From Chloroflexota bacterium (GTDB lineage Bacteria > Chloroflexota > Dehalococcoidia > Lucifugimonadales > Lucifugimonadaceae): 64,000 nucleotides of DNA. The stretch lies in contig PBKW01000012.1 in the NCBI GenBank assembly GCA_002721615.1, positions 79,511 through 143,510 of the forward strand, written 5' to 3'. The position numbers and the translations under genes are program-made. Under the pieces are notes generated by a model. The model did no database searches. It was given only the letters and a program-made list of their open reading frames with translations, and was not told the origin of the DNA. The number at the start of each line of letters is the position of its first letter. The first letter of the stretch is position 1. Below are positions 17,881-28,538 of the stretch, piece after piece.

Positions 17881-20211
17881 TTAACTTGGGGTCAATGATT
17901 GATGAGACTCTGCACTAGATTTTATCTCATCCCAATCCCAAAGTTGAGGAATTGTTTCTAAATTTGACCATAACTTACTCTGATCACTAAAATGTGGACT
18001 TCCAGGATGGCCAGAAGCTCCAAGAGGAACTATCCATCTAGATTTTTTCCAATCGGAAACATCATGAATATATCTATTAACAGATACAGAATTTACTTCA
18101 AAGTTTTCCAAATAACCTCCTTGTTGTGGAGTATCTGAATCTCCTCCCATAGATACATTGGGTGGATTCAAAAAAGAAGCATATTCTGGAAACATTGTAG
18201 ACAATGGATGTTTAGGATTAGTTTTGTGAACTTTACCCCATTTATAACTCTCCAAATTATCTTCATGAAATTTTTTTTCAAAATTTCCCAAATTTTTATT
18301 TACAGAAATTTTTAACAATTTTTCCAGATCAGAATAATTAATAAATTTTGACCCACCATTTATTTGATTGATCAATTGAGAATAAATTGAAGCTTCTATG
18401 AAGTCATAAGCTCTAGAAAATTCAGAAGAATCAATTTTATCAATCAAATTACCAAATATCATATTCAAAGATTCTTCTATTAGTGTTTTCCTAATCATTG
18501 AATACAATGTTGCAACTTTAGAGTCAGGACTCATTACAAAATCCCATTGTTTTATTAATTTTTCTAAATCATTTTGTGATTTAGAAAAAAGGTCCATTTC
18601 TAATAATTTTTTGAATAAAATTGAAGCTGGAATACTTAATCTATCTGAATGAATCTGAGACATATTTTCAACTGTTGCTTCAGCTTCAGGTAATTCCAAA
18701 ATTCTGGTAATTATTCTCGAAGCTCTATATGCAGGACGAAAATCATCTCCTATATAATAAGGAAAATCAGGACCTACCACTCTTTGATTACAAGTAACTA
18801 TATAACCAACATTTGGATTTACAGAAGAAGGCATTTCATAGTAAGGAATAAAATTTTTCCAATCATGATTCCCATCCCATCCTGAAACTATACCTTTATG
18901 GTTATCTGAGTTTCTTACTGGAATCTTTCCTCTCAACTTGTAACCTATTTTTCCTCTAATATCAGCAAAAACAAAATTATTTACTGGTTCAGTCCATTCT
19001 TCGAGTGATTCAATTAATTGATCTGAATTTTTAGCATGAAGTATTTGATATACAGTATCTACCCATTTAGTTCCAGAATTTGTTCCAGTATGACTAAAAA
19101 TTAATCCATAACCTGATCTAGGATTACCAGAAATTACAGAACCATGATTTGTTTTTACGACTTCAACAAATTCTTTTTTTCCATTTTTTACATTTATAGA
19201 CTTAATCTCTAAATCAGCTTTCAACCATCTGTTTTTATAGAAATATTCAAGATTTTTTCCATTTTCTCGAAATTTTTCTAGAAATAAATCTTGATAATCT
19301 GCATTTCCATGAGTCATACCATAAGCAAGATATTCAGTATGACTAAAATGTGGCGCACCAGGTAAACCTGGGATAGAGTAGCCACTTACAGCAAATTTTT
19401 CACATTCTAAATGTACTTGATAATAAACACTTGGCGTATCCAAAGCTCTATGAGAATCTCCTGCTATCAAAGGCAATCCTGACTTTGTTCTATCCCCTGA
19501 AATCACCCAAGCGTTACTCCCGATATCTGACTCTTTTAAGTAATTCAGCAAATTTACAGATTCAGAAAGAGAATTTATATCTCTCAATACTCTTTTATTT
19601 AATCTAGTATTAGGAGGAATTGTTAATAATTCAAATTCAGAAATTTCTCCCCAAATTTTTTTAAATAAATCTTCTCCTAATTCTTTAAATACTTTAGTTT
19701 TCAACAATTTCATCTCATATGTTCCCATAAACATATTTCTGATTTTATATACTGAAATACAGTCCCAAGGATTCCAACTTTTAGGCTTTTCATTTAACAA
19801 AGAATATTCCACAGGAAAATTATTAGTAGATTCTATAAAAGCATTTACTCCATTCGTATATGAATTCAACATTTTTTTAGCCAAATCTGAACTACATTCA
19901 TAATCTAATTTTGATGCTTTTAAAACATCAATTTTCAATACTAATTGATCATTATCAAACATTTCATAACCTAATAATTCAGAGGATTTCCCTAATGCTC
20001 TATGACGATCAAAATCCATATGCCACAACCTGTCCTGAGCTGTAGCAAAGCCCTGTGCAAAAAAAAGATCAAATTCATCTTTTGCTTTTATATGAGGTAT
20101 CCCCCAAGAGTCTCTATAAATATCAACTACACCATTAATTTGTTTAAAAATTAAATCCTTGTTGAAATCAGGCAGGAACTCTTCTAAATTCAATTTCGGA
20201 TTTGGGGACAT
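17881..20211 (-). CDS. Penicillin acylase family protein (Ntn hydrolase)
   Basis: VDIYRDSWGIPHIKAKDEFDLFFAQGFATAQDRLWHMD; GSNAWVISGDRTKSGLPLIAGDSH (SNAW Ser nucleophile). Confidence 0.93.
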   Translation of the reverse strand: MSPNPKLNLEEFLPDFNKDLIFKQINGVVDIYRDSWGIPHIKAKDEFDLFFAQGFATAQDRLWHMDFDRHRALGKSSELLGYEMFDNDQLVLKIDVLKASKLDYECSSDLAKKMLNSYTNGVNAFIESTNNFPVEYSLLNEKPKSWNPWDCISVYKIRNMFMGTYEMKLLKTKVFKELGEDLFKKIWGEISEFELLTIPPNTRLNKRVLRDINSLSESVNLLNYLKESDIGSNAWVISGDRTKSGLPLIAGDSHRALDTPSVYYQVHLECEKFAVSGYSIPGLPGAPHFSHTEYLAYGMTHGNADYQDLFLEKFRENGKNLEYFYKNRWLKADLEIKSINVKNGKKEFVEVVKTNHGSVISGNPRSGYGLIFSHTGTNSGTKWVDTVYQILHAKNSDQLIESLEEWTEPVNNFVFADIRGKIGYKLRGKIPVRNSDNHKGIVSGWDGNHDWKNFIPYYEMPSSVNPNVGYIVTCNQRVVGPDFPYYIGDDFRPAYRASRIITRILELPEAEATVENMSQIHSDRLSIPASILFKKLLEMDLFSKSQNDLEKLIKQWDFVMSPDSKVATLYSMIRKTLIEESLNMIFGNLIDKIDSSEFSRAYDFIEASIYSQLINQINGGSKFINYSDLEKLLKISVNKNLGNFEKKFHEDNLESYKWGKVHKTNPKHPLSTMFPEYASFLNPPNVSMGGDSDTPQQGGYLENFEVNSVSVNRYIHDVSDWKKSRWIVPLGASGHPGSPHFSDQSKLWSNLETIPQLWDWDEIKSSAESHQSLTPS

Positions 20212-20216
20212 AAAAA

Positions 20217-21314
20217 TTAATAATTAATTTTATTAGAAATTAAATCTCCAATTTCTGAAGTAGATAGAGATTTTTCATTTTCTTTAGCAATGTCTATTGT
20301 CCTATATCCTTCACTCAATATTGCATCAACAGAATTATCTATTAAATCTGATTCTTCATTAAGACCAAAAGACCAACGTAACATCATTGATGTACTAAGA
20401 ATAGATGCTATAGGATTAGCAATATTTTGACCTGCTATATCAGGTGCTGATCCATGAATAGGTTCATAAAGACCTAATGTTTTCTTTTGTTTACCAGGCA
20501 CACTAGATAAACTAGCAGAAGGAAGTAATCCCATAGATCCACCAATAACTGCAGCTTCGTCTGACAACATATCCCCAAAAGTATTTTCTGTAACTATAAC
20601 ATCAAAGATTTTTGGATTGGTAACTAACTGCATAGCTGCATTATCAGCTAACATATGTATCAATTCTACTTCTGGATATTCTTCGGATAATTCAGTTGCA
20701 ACCTCTCTCCATAATCTTGATGTAGCCATAACATTCATTTTGTCTAAAGAATGTAATTTTCTCTCTCTCCCCATAGCTAACTCAAAGCCAACTCTTAAAA
20801 CTCTTTCTATTTCATTCTCGTTGTAATAAAGAGTATCAACTGATTCTCTGATTCCATCTTCAGAATTCCATCTTTTTTTAGGTTCCCCAAAATATAATCC
20901 TGAGGTCAATTCTCTAATAATAATAAAATCTACATCATCAACAATTTCAGGCTTTAATGGACTAGCATAAACTAAATCTTTATAAACTTTCACTGGCCTA
21001 ATATTTGAAAAAAGATCTAATTCTTTTCTAATTCTCAATATCCCATTTTCAGGCCTTTCATTTTCAGATGTAACATCCCACTTAGGGCCACCAACTGCAC
21101 CAAACAATACTGAATCACATTTTAAAATATCATCTAAAGTTTCGTCAGTGATTGCTACACCATTCTTATCAATAGAACATCCACCAACATCACCAGTTTG
21201 AAGATTAAAAGTGTGACCAAAACGTGACCCGATTGCTTCTAATATTTTGATCGACTCTCTAGTAACTTCTGGACCTATACCATCACCAGATAAAACTGCT
21301 ACTTTAAATTCCAA
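20217..21314 (-). CDS. leuB: 3-isopropylmalate dehydrogenase
   Basis: VAVLSGDGIGPEVTRES; NTFGDMLSDEAA; YEPIHGSAPDIAGQNIANP. Confidence 0.95.
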   Translation of the reverse strand: MEFKVAVLSGDGIGPEVTRESIKILEAIGSRFGHTFNLQTGDVGGCSIDKNGVAITDETLDDILKCDSVLFGAVGGPKWDVTSENERPENGILRIRKELDLFSNIRPVKVYKDLVYASPLKPEIVDDVDFIIIRELTSGLYFGEPKKRWNSEDGIRESVDTLYYNENEIERVLRVGFELAMGRERKLHSLDKMNVMATSRLWREVATELSEEYPEVELIHMLADNAAMQLVTNPKIFDVIVTENTFGDMLSDEAAVIGGSMGLLPSASLSSVPGKQKKTLGLYEPIHGSAPDIAGQNIANPIASILSTSMMLRWSFGLNEESDLIDNSVDAILSEGYRTIDIAKENEKSLSTSEIGDLISNKINY

Positions 21315-21335
21315 ATTACCTCCGATGTTAAAGTT

Positions 21336-21938
21336 TTACCATCTGTTAATTCTGTTTTTTTCAAAAATAGAAATATCTTTTTCTAGCAATGTAGTTCTTC
21401 CAATATCATCCAATCCTTTAAGTAAACTCTCTTTACGAAAATCATCTATATCAAAATTTTTTGATAAACCTAAATCATCAGTTACAATTTGATTTTGTAA
21501 ATCAACAGTAACCATATAAGCCTCTTGATCTGCAGACAAAGAGTTAGACATAATATGACTTACTGCGGCTGAATCCAGTACTATTGGCAATATACCATTT
21601 TGAAAACAATTATTTTTAAAAATATCTGCAAAACTAGTGGAAATCAAAACTTTAAATCCATACTCTAGTAAAGCCCATGGAGCATGTTCTCTAGAAGATC
21701 CTGATCCAAAATTACTTCCTGCTACTAATATTTCTGATCCTAAATAACGAGGAGAATTTAGAATGAAGTCTGGGTTAGGTATTTCACCTTCAAGATATCT
21801 CCAATCAAAAAAAGCAAATTTGCCAAATCCAGTTCTTTCAACTCTCTTCAAAAATTGCTTTGGGATAATTTGATCTGTATCTACATTTGATCTATCTAAA
21901 GGAGCTACTAATCCAGTAAATTTTTTAAACGGTTCCAA
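21336..21938 (-). CDS. leuD: 3-isopropylmalate dehydratase small subunit
   Basis: GLVAPLDRSNVDTDQIIPKQFLK; GSNFGSGSSREHAPWAL. Confidence 0.95.
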   Translation of the reverse strand: MEPFKKFTGLVAPLDRSNVDTDQIIPKQFLKRVERTGFGKFAFFDWRYLEGEIPNPDFILNSPRYLGSEILVAGSNFGSGSSREHAPWALLEYGFKVLISTSFADIFKNNCFQNGILPIVLDSAAVSHIMSNSLSADQEAYMVTVDLQNQIVTDDLGLSKNFDIDDFRKESLLKGLDDIGRTTLLEKDISIFEKNRINRW

Positions 21939-21953
21939 TATATTCTCCTTACT

Positions 21954-23360
21954 CTATATATTCCAGTTTCTTATATCTGTGAAATGACCTTTTATTGCCG
22001 CTGCAGCAGCCATTTCAGGGCTTACTAAATGTGTTCTTCCGCCTTTACCTTGTCTACCTTCAAAATTTCTATTAGATGTAGATGCACATCTTTCTCCAGG
22101 AATTAAAATGTCAGGATTCATACCTAAACACATAGAGCAACCTGCTTCTCTCCATTCGAAACCAGAATCCTTAAATATTCCATCTAAACCTTCTTTTTCA
22201 GCTTGGATTTTTACAATCATAGATCCTGGAACAACCATAGCATTTACATTATTAGAGACCTTTCTTCCTTTAATAATTTTGGCGGCTGATCGTAAATCTT
22301 CTATTCGTGCATTAGTACATGAACCTAAGAAAACTCTATCTATTTTTATATCTTCTATAAGCATATTAGGCTCTAACCCCATATATTCAATGGCTCTTGC
22401 AGCATTCTCTTGATCTTCTGAATCAATGAAATCTAGAGGATCTGGAACTTTTCCAGAAACCTGAGTAACTTGACCAGGATTTGTTCCCCAAGTAACCATA
22501 GGTTCTATAGATTGAGAATCAATCTCAACTAAAGAATCATACTCTGATTCAGAATCAGATTTAAAACTATCCCAATAATCTACAACTTCTTTAAAGTCTT
22601 TATTATTTGGAATAAATTTTTTCCCTTCTAAATATTCGTAAGTTATTTCATCTGGACTTATCATACCGGCTCTTCCTCCACCCTCTATAGTCATATTACA
22701 TACTGTCATTCTCCCTTCCATAGACATATTTCTTATTGCATCTCCAGTATATTCAATAGCATGTCCAGTTCCACCTGCAACACCAATTTTTCCTATTATT
22801 GCTAAAACTAAATCTTTAGGTGAAACTCCTATAGGAAGATCACCATTAGTTCTTATTTCCATCTTTTTTGGTTTTCTTTGAATGAGAGTTTGTGTTGCTA
22901 AAACATGCTCTACTTCTGAAGTTCCTATTCCAAAAGCAAGAGTTCCAAATGCTCCATGAGTAGAAGTATGACTATCACCACAAACAATTGTCATTCCCGG
23001 TTGAGTTAAACCTAGTTCAGGGCCAATAACGTGTACAATTCCCTGATTACTACTGTTAATGTCATATAAATTAATATTAAATTCTTGACAGTTTTCTCTT
23101 AAAACTTCTATCTGTTTTTTAGCTATAGGATCAGTGATTTTTTCCCTATTTATCGTTGGAACATTATGATCAATTGTAGCTACAGTTAAACTAGGTCGCC
23201 TTACTGATCTTTGATTTAACCTTAAATTTTCAAAAGCTTGAGGAGAAGTAACTTCATGTACTAAATGTAAATCAATGTATATTAGATCTGGTTGACCTTC
23301 AGACTGAGATACAAGATGGCTATCCCATATTTTATCAAATAATGTTTTCTTATTAATCAT
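21954..23360 (-). CDS. leuC: 3-isopropylmalate dehydratase large subunit
   Basis: [38 protein letters not shown]. Confidence 0.96.
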   Translation of the reverse strand: MINKKTLFDKIWDSHLVSQSEGQPDLIYIDLHLVHEVTSPQAFENLRLNQRSVRRPSLTVATIDHNVPTINREKITDPIAKKQIEVLRENCQEFNINLYDINSSNQGIVHVIGPELGLTQPGMTIVCGDSHTSTHGAFGTLAFGIGTSEVEHVLATQTLIQRKPKKMEIRTNGDLPIGVSPKDLVLAIIGKIGVAGGTGHAIEYTGDAIRNMSMEGRMTVCNMTIEGGGRAGMISPDEITYEYLEGKKFIPNNKDFKEVVDYWDSFKSDSESEYDSLVEIDSQSIEPMVTWGTNPGQVTQVSGKVPDPLDFIDSEDQENAARAIEYMGLEPNMLIEDIKIDRVFLGSCTNARIEDLRSAAKIIKGRKVSNNVNAMVVPGSMIVKIQAEKEGLDGIFKDSGFEWREAGCSMCLGMNPDILIPGERCASTSNRNFEGRQGKGGRTHLVSPEMAAAAAIKGHFTDIRNWNI

Positions 23361-23381
23361 TAATGAAATCCTCTCTTATTT

Positions 23382-24929
23382 TTATATTGTAGAATTAGAA
23401 CTTTCTTCTCTAATCATTATCATTCTATTAATAGCATTTACATATGCTTTAGCTGATGAAACAACTATATCAGCATCAGAACCCCTGCCAGAAAATATTT
23501 GACCTAAATCATCAGATATTCTAATAGTCACTTCACCCAAAGAATCAATCCCTTGAGTCACCGCATTAACACTAAACTCAGTTAGATTTACTGGAATTTC
23601 GATAATTTTATCAATTGCTTTACAAACAGCGTCAACCGGACCTGTACCAAATGATTCAACTTTCTTAACCCTCCCCTCAGGAATTTTCAGACTAACAGTT
23701 GCTTTAGGTTGAACCATATTTCCACACTGTACTTCAACAGAATCAATCTCAAAATTTCCTTCAAATGAACTTCTATGATGCTCAGCCATTAATGATTCCA
23801 AGTCAAGATCAGTGATTTCTTTTTTCTGATCAGCTAGTATTTTAAAAGCTGGAAAAACCTCTAATAATTCTTCATCATTCAAATCATATCCTAAATCCTG
23901 AAGTCTAGACCTAAGACCTGCTCTACCTGATAATTTTCCTAACACAAGTGCTTCTCCTCTCCAACCAACATCCTCTGGTTCCATAATTTCAAAAGTACTT
24001 CTATCTTTCAAAAATGCATCTTGATGAATACCAGAAGAATGTCTAAATGCATTTTGCCCAACAATTGCTTTATTCGCTTGTAAAGGAAATCCAAAAAGAT
24101 TACTTACTAGCCTACTTGTAGGGCCAATTTCAGAAGTCTTAATACTTGTAGATACACCAAAATAATCTTTTCTTGTCTCTAAGCCCATAACTAATTCTTC
24201 AATAGAAGCATTTCCAGCTCTTTCTCCTAATCCATTAATACAACCCTCTATTTGTCTAGCACCATTCTCAACAGCGGATAAACTATTTGAAACAGCTAAT
24301 CCTAAATCATTATGACAGTGTACACTTATTATAGAATTACCTAAATTTGAAACTTCTTTAGAAATTCGATTAATTAATTTACCAAATTCATTTGGAATTC
24401 CATATCCTACTGTATCTGGAATATTTACTGTAGATGCTCCTGCATCGATAGTTGCTTCTAATAAAGTAATAAGAAAATCTATATCAGTCCTAGTTGCATC
24501 CATAGGAGAAAACTCTACATCATCTACATATTGTTTTGCTTTCTTAACAGCAGTCACTGCCATCTCTAAAATTTCTTCTGGATCTTTTCTCATCTGATGT
24601 TCCATATGAATAGTTGAACTAGAAACAAAAGTGTGTATCCTTGGATCATTAGCAAATTCTAAAGCTTTCGCTGCTGATTCAATATCACTTGGAACTACTC
24701 TGGCAAGTGATGCTACGGTAGCATTTTTAACTTCTCGAGAAATTTTCTGTATCGCCTGAAAATCTCCTGGAGAACTTGCAGCAAATCCAGCTTCAATTAT
24801 ATCTACTCCCAGTTTCTCTAACTGTAATGCAATAACATTTTTCTCTTCTACTGTTAGCCCAGCGCCAGCAGACTGTTCTCCATCTCTTAAAGTAGTATCA
24901 AAAATAATTACTTTGTCTTTGTTTACCAT
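23382..24929 (-). CDS. leuA: 2-isopropylmalate synthase
   Basis: IFDTTLRDGEQSAGAGLTVEEK; SVHCHNDLGLAVSNS; NGLGERAGNASIEE; SSGIHQD. Confidence 0.95.
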   Translation of the reverse strand: MVNKDKVIIFDTTLRDGEQSAGAGLTVEEKNVIALQLEKLGVDIIEAGFAASSPGDFQAIQKISREVKNATVASLARVVPSDIESAAKALEFANDPRIHTFVSSSTIHMEHQMRKDPEEILEMAVTAVKKAKQYVDDVEFSPMDATRTDIDFLITLLEATIDAGASTVNIPDTVGYGIPNEFGKLINRISKEVSNLGNSIISVHCHNDLGLAVSNSLSAVENGARQIEGCINGLGERAGNASIEELVMGLETRKDYFGVSTSIKTSEIGPTSRLVSNLFGFPLQANKAIVGQNAFRHSSGIHQDAFLKDRSTFEIMEPEDVGWRGEALVLGKLSGRAGLRSRLQDLGYDLNDEELLEVFPAFKILADQKKEITDLDLESLMAEHHRSSFEGNFEIDSVEVQCGNMVQPKATVSLKIPEGRVKKVESFGTGPVDAVCKAIDKIIEIPVNLTEFSVNAVTQGIDSLGEVTIRISDDLGQIFSGRGSDADIVVSSAKAYVNAINRMIMIREESSNSTI

Positions 24930-24947
24930 ATTAATCCTATATAAATT

Positions 24948-25946
24948 TCAAGTAGTAGATTCTAGCCAAGGCATCATATCCCTTAATTCTTTACCTATTT
25001 TTTCTATAGGATGGATATTATTCTCTTCTCTAAGACGTTTAAACCTTGGTAAACCTTCATCATTTTCAGTAATCCATTCTTTTGCAAAGGTTCCATCTTG
25101 AATTTCATCTAATATTTTTCTCATATTATCTTTCACATTACTATCAACTACTCTTGGGCCTCTACTATAATCTCCATATTCAGCTGTATCAGAAATAGAA
25201 TACCTCATTTGGCCCATACCACCTTGATACATCAAGTCCACAATTAATTTTAATTCATGTAAAACCTCAAAATAAGCTGATTCTGGTTGATACCCCGCTT
25301 CAACTAAAACCTCAAATGCATTTTGCACTAAAGATGTAACACCTCCACATAAAACTGCTTGCTCACCAAACAAGTCAGTTTCAGTTTCTTCTTTAAACGT
25401 AGTCTCTAAAATTCCTGCTCTTCCTCCACCTATTCCTACTCCATATGCCAAAGCTTGATCTTTTGCATTTCCAGAAAAATCTTGATGAACTGCTACTAAA
25501 CAAGGAACCCCTAAGCCAGATTCAAAAACTTTCCTAACTCTGTGACCTGGAGCTTTAGGAGCTATCATAGAAACGTCAACGAATTTAGGAGGAATAATTT
25601 GTTTATAAAAAATTGTAAAACCATGGCAAAACATAATAGTTTGCCCTTCTTTCAAATTTGGAGACACATCTTCTTTATATACTGATGATTGAACAGTATC
25701 AGGAAGAGCAAACATTATTATATCAGCTTCTTTGGTTGCATCTTGATTAGAAACAACCTTTAAACCATCAGCTTCTGCTTTTTCTTTACTTTTACTTCCT
25801 TCATACAAACCTACAATTACTTCATTACCAGAATCTTTTAGGTTTAAAGCATGAGCATGACCTTGGCTTCCATATCCAAGTACTGCAATTTTCTTACCTT
25901 TTATCAAAGATTCATCAATATCTTTGTTGTAGAATAATGTAGCCAT
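24948..25946 (-). CDS. ilvC: Ketol-acid reductoisomerase (NADP+)
   Basis: [41 protein letters not shown]. Confidence 0.97.
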   Translation of the reverse strand: MATLFYNKDIDESLIKGKKIAVLGYGSQGHAHALNLKDSGNEVIVGLYEGSKSKEKAEADGLKVVSNQDATKEADIIMFALPDTVQSSVYKEDVSPNLKEGQTIMFCHGFTIFYKQIIPPKFVDVSMIAPKAPGHRVRKVFESGLGVPCLVAVHQDFSGNAKDQALAYGVGIGGGRAGILETTFKEETETDLFGEQAVLCGGVTSLVQNAFEVLVEAGYQPESAYFEVLHELKLIVDLMYQGGMGQMRYSISDTAEYGDYSRGPRVVDSNVKDNMRKILDEIQDGTFAKEWITENDEGLPRFKRLREENNIHPIEKIGKELRDMMPWLESTT

Positions 25947-25947
25947 A

Positions 25948-26481
25948 TTAACTCTCCTTTTTTTTATTTATTTCTAAAGAACTTCTTAAAACCGCTACTC
26001 TTCCGGTTCTCATAATTTCTAATATTCCATACTGATTCATCAATTCAATTAAAGAATTGATCTTTTTACTATCACCAGTTGTTTCTATAGTCATTTCTTC
26101 AGTCCCTACGTCTACTACTCTTACTCGAAAAACATTAGCTAATTGTAAAATTTCACCTCTAATTTTCTCATCAGCATTTATCTTTATTAGAGCCATTTCT
26201 CTATAAGCAAAATTCTGATCAGTTATATCTGTCACTTCCACAATTTCTATTAATCTATCTAATTTAGCAGCTACTAGCCCTATAACATCTGGTGGGCCTT
26301 CAACAACAAAAGTCATTCTTGATAAACCTATTTTTTCAGACTTACCTACTGCTAAACTTTCAATATTAAATCCCTGTCTTCTAAAAAAACCTGCAATTCT
26401 AGCTAAAACACCAGGCCTATCTTCTACTAAAGCTACTACAGTTCTAGTCTCTATATTTGGGAGTTTTTCAGAAATACTCAA
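25948..26481 (-). CDS. ilvN: Acetolactate synthase small (regulatory) subunit
   Basis: [35 protein letters not shown]. Confidence 0.95.
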   Translation of the reverse strand: MSISEKLPNIETRTVVALVEDRPGVLARIAGFFRRQGFNIESLAVGKSEKIGLSRMTFVVEGPPDVIGLVAAKLDRLIEIVEVTDITDQNFAYREMALIKINADEKIRGEILQLANVFRVRVVDVGTEEMTIETTGDSKKINSLIELMNQYGILEIMRTGRVAVLRSSLEINKKKES

Positions 26482-28178
26482 ATAGGTTCCTCCATTAATT
26501 CTTCTACACTTTGTCCAGAAGGAATCATAGGATATACGTTCTCTTCTTTTTTAATAATAAAATCTATTAAAAAAGGTCCTGGGTGTTCCTCAGCTTCATT
26601 AATAGCATCTTTCAAATCCTCCTGTCTTTCTACACGTCTCGATTTCATTCCATATGCATTTGCAAGCTTAACAAAGTCTGGGTTAGCTGTATAAGAATTC
26701 GCTTGATAATCTTTATCAAAGAAAAGTTCTTGCCACTGAGTAATCATTCCTAAATGATTATTATTCATAATTGCAAATTTCACAGGAATATTGTTTTCTA
26801 CAATTGTAGCTAACTCTGACATAGTCATCTGAAAACCACCATCTCCAGCAATTGACCAAACATTATGATCAGGTTTTCCTACTTGGGCTCCCATCGCAGC
26901 AGGAACCTCAAATCCCATCGTACCTAAACCTCCAGAAGTTACCCAAGAGTTTTGAGTATAAAAATGATAATGCTGGGCAGCCCACATTTGGTGTTGCCCT
27001 ACTCCAGTAACTACTATAGCTTTACCCTCAGTTTCCTCAAAAATAGCTTTAATAACATGTTGTCCCAACAAATCATCTGTCTCTTTAATTCTCAAAGATG
27101 GATGATCAGCCTTCATTTGTTCAATAGTCCTAACCCAATCTTGATGGGTTTTTTGTTCAACAATTGGGTTTAATTGGTTTAAAACATCTTTTACATTCCC
27201 AATTAATGGAACATCAATTTTGATATTTTTATTTATTTCAGCAGGATCTATATCTATATGAATTTTTTTAGACCTTATAGCAAAACGTTTAGTGTCACCT
27301 GTAATCCGATCATCAAATCTACTTCCAATAGCAATGATTAAATCTGCTTCATGAAGTGCTAGACTAGCCCAAGCAACTCCATGCATTCCCGGAAAACTTA
27401 GACTTAAAATATGATCTTCAGGAAATGAACTTATTCCTAATAGTGTAGTAACTACGGGAATCTGACATTTCTCTGCTAAATCTTTTAACTCTCTATATGC
27501 ATGAGAAATAATTACACCGTGACCAGCTAAAATCACAGGTTTTTTCGAACTATCAATTAACTTAGCAGCACTTTTTACATCTTTAAAATCAGCAATTGTC
27601 GGAGGATGATATCCCGGCAAATCAATAGGTTCATCCCATATGGAATCATCAAAATCAATTGATTCAGCAAAAACATCACGTGGTATATCAATTAAAACTG
27701 GACCCGGTCGTCCTGTTGTAGCTATATAAAAAGCTTCTTTAATTACTCTAGCTAAATCTTTAGGATCCATAACCAAATAACTATGTTTGGTTACTGGTAA
27801 AGTCGCTCCAGTAATATCAGTTTCTTGAAAAGAATCTTTTCCTATTCCAGGTCTTGCAACTTGACCTGTAATTGCAACTACAGGCGAAGAATCCATCATT
27901 GCTGTAGCTAAACCTGTTATTAAATTTGTTGCACCAGGACCTGATGTAGCAAAACAAACTCCAGCTTTTCCAGTAATCCTAGCATAGCCATCCGCCGCAT
28001 GGGATGCACCTTGTTCATGTCTGACTAGTATATGTCTCAAATCAGGAAATTGGGATAAAGATCCATAAAGAGGCAGAATTGCTCCTCCAGGAATACCAAA
28101 TACTGTATCTACTCCTTGTTTTAAAAGGCCTTCACATACTATTTGTCCACCCGTTTTCTTAGTCATAAATTTCTCCAA
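26478..28178 (-). CDS. ilvB: Acetolactate synthase large subunit
   Basis: TGGQIVCEGLLKQGVDTVFGIPGGAILPLY; RHEQGASHAADGYAR; ThDP motif GDGGFQMTMSEL. Confidence 0.96.
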   Translation of the reverse strand: MEKFMTKKTGGQIVCEGLLKQGVDTVFGIPGGAILPLYGSLSQFPDLRHILVRHEQGASHAADGYARITGKAGVCFATSGPGATNLITGLATAMMDSSPVVAITGQVARPGIGKDSFQETDITGATLPVTKHSYLVMDPKDLARVIKEAFYIATTGRPGPVLIDIPRDVFAESIDFDDSIWDEPIDLPGYHPPTIADFKDVKSAAKLIDSSKKPVILAGHGVIISHAYRELKDLAEKCQIPVVTTLLGISSFPEDHILSLSFPGMHGVAWASLALHEADLIIAIGSRFDDRITGDTKRFAIRSKKIHIDIDPAEINKNIKIDVPLIGNVKDVLNQLNPIVEQKTHQDWVRTIEQMKADHPSLRIKETDDLLGQHVIKAIFEETEGKAIVVTGVGQHQMWAAQHYHFYTQNSWVTSGGLGTMGFEVPAAMGAQVGKPDHNVWSIAGDGGFQMTMSELATIVENNIPVKFAIMNNNHLGMITQWQELFFDKDYQANSYTANPDFVKLANAYGMKSRRVERQEDLKDAINEAEEHPGPFLIDFIIKKEENVYPMIPSGQSVEELMEEPI

Positions 28179-28206
28179 TTTATCATAATTTTACTCCACA
28201 GAAACT

Positions 28207-28234
28207 AAAAAGCCCCGTCCTTGCAAGGACGAGA
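28207..28234 (-). terminator. Intrinsic terminator of the T-box expression platform
   Basis: Reverse strand TCTCGTCCTTGCAAGGACGGGGCTTTTT; 16-bp perfect palindrome then T5. Confidence 0.85.
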
Positions 28235-28433
28235 CAAAAATCCCGCGGTACCACCTTAATTAGCTTACGCTCACTTATTTACAATTTTACGTTATTAACG
28301 TCTTACCCTAAATAATATTCAGGTAAGCCACTCCAGGGCGAGTTCTTAATCATCTTGGTACTAGGATCACACCATTTCCTAGATCTCTCTTACCATTACT
28401 ATTAATAGTACTCCCTTTCATAGTGTTTAAAAC
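28207..28433 (-). promoter_or_regulatory. T-box leader RNA upstream of ilvB (ilv-leu operon), probable leucine CUC specifier
   Basis: Reverse strand contains AGAGAG...GGTGTGA (Stem I apical), AGTA...GAA-CTC-GCC (loop E/specifier region), canonical AGGTGGTACCGCGG at 28256-28243, and a terminator hairpin CGTCCTTGCAAGGACG followed by a T-run. Confidence 0.93.
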
Positions 28434-28439
28434 AGTCGA

Positions 28440-28468
28440 AGGATACACGAAGGAACACAAAACGTCAA
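28440..28468 (-). promoter_or_regulatory. Sigma-70-like promoter for the T-box/ilv-leu transcript
   Basis: Reverse strand TTGACG - 17 nt - TATCCT, immediately upstream of the T-box 5' region. Confidence 0.6.
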
Positions 28469-28538
28469 TTGCATTAACAACTTAATTTAAAATTTATTAA
28501 TCTAAAAATAAAAATTATTTTAACCCCACTAGAAAAGG

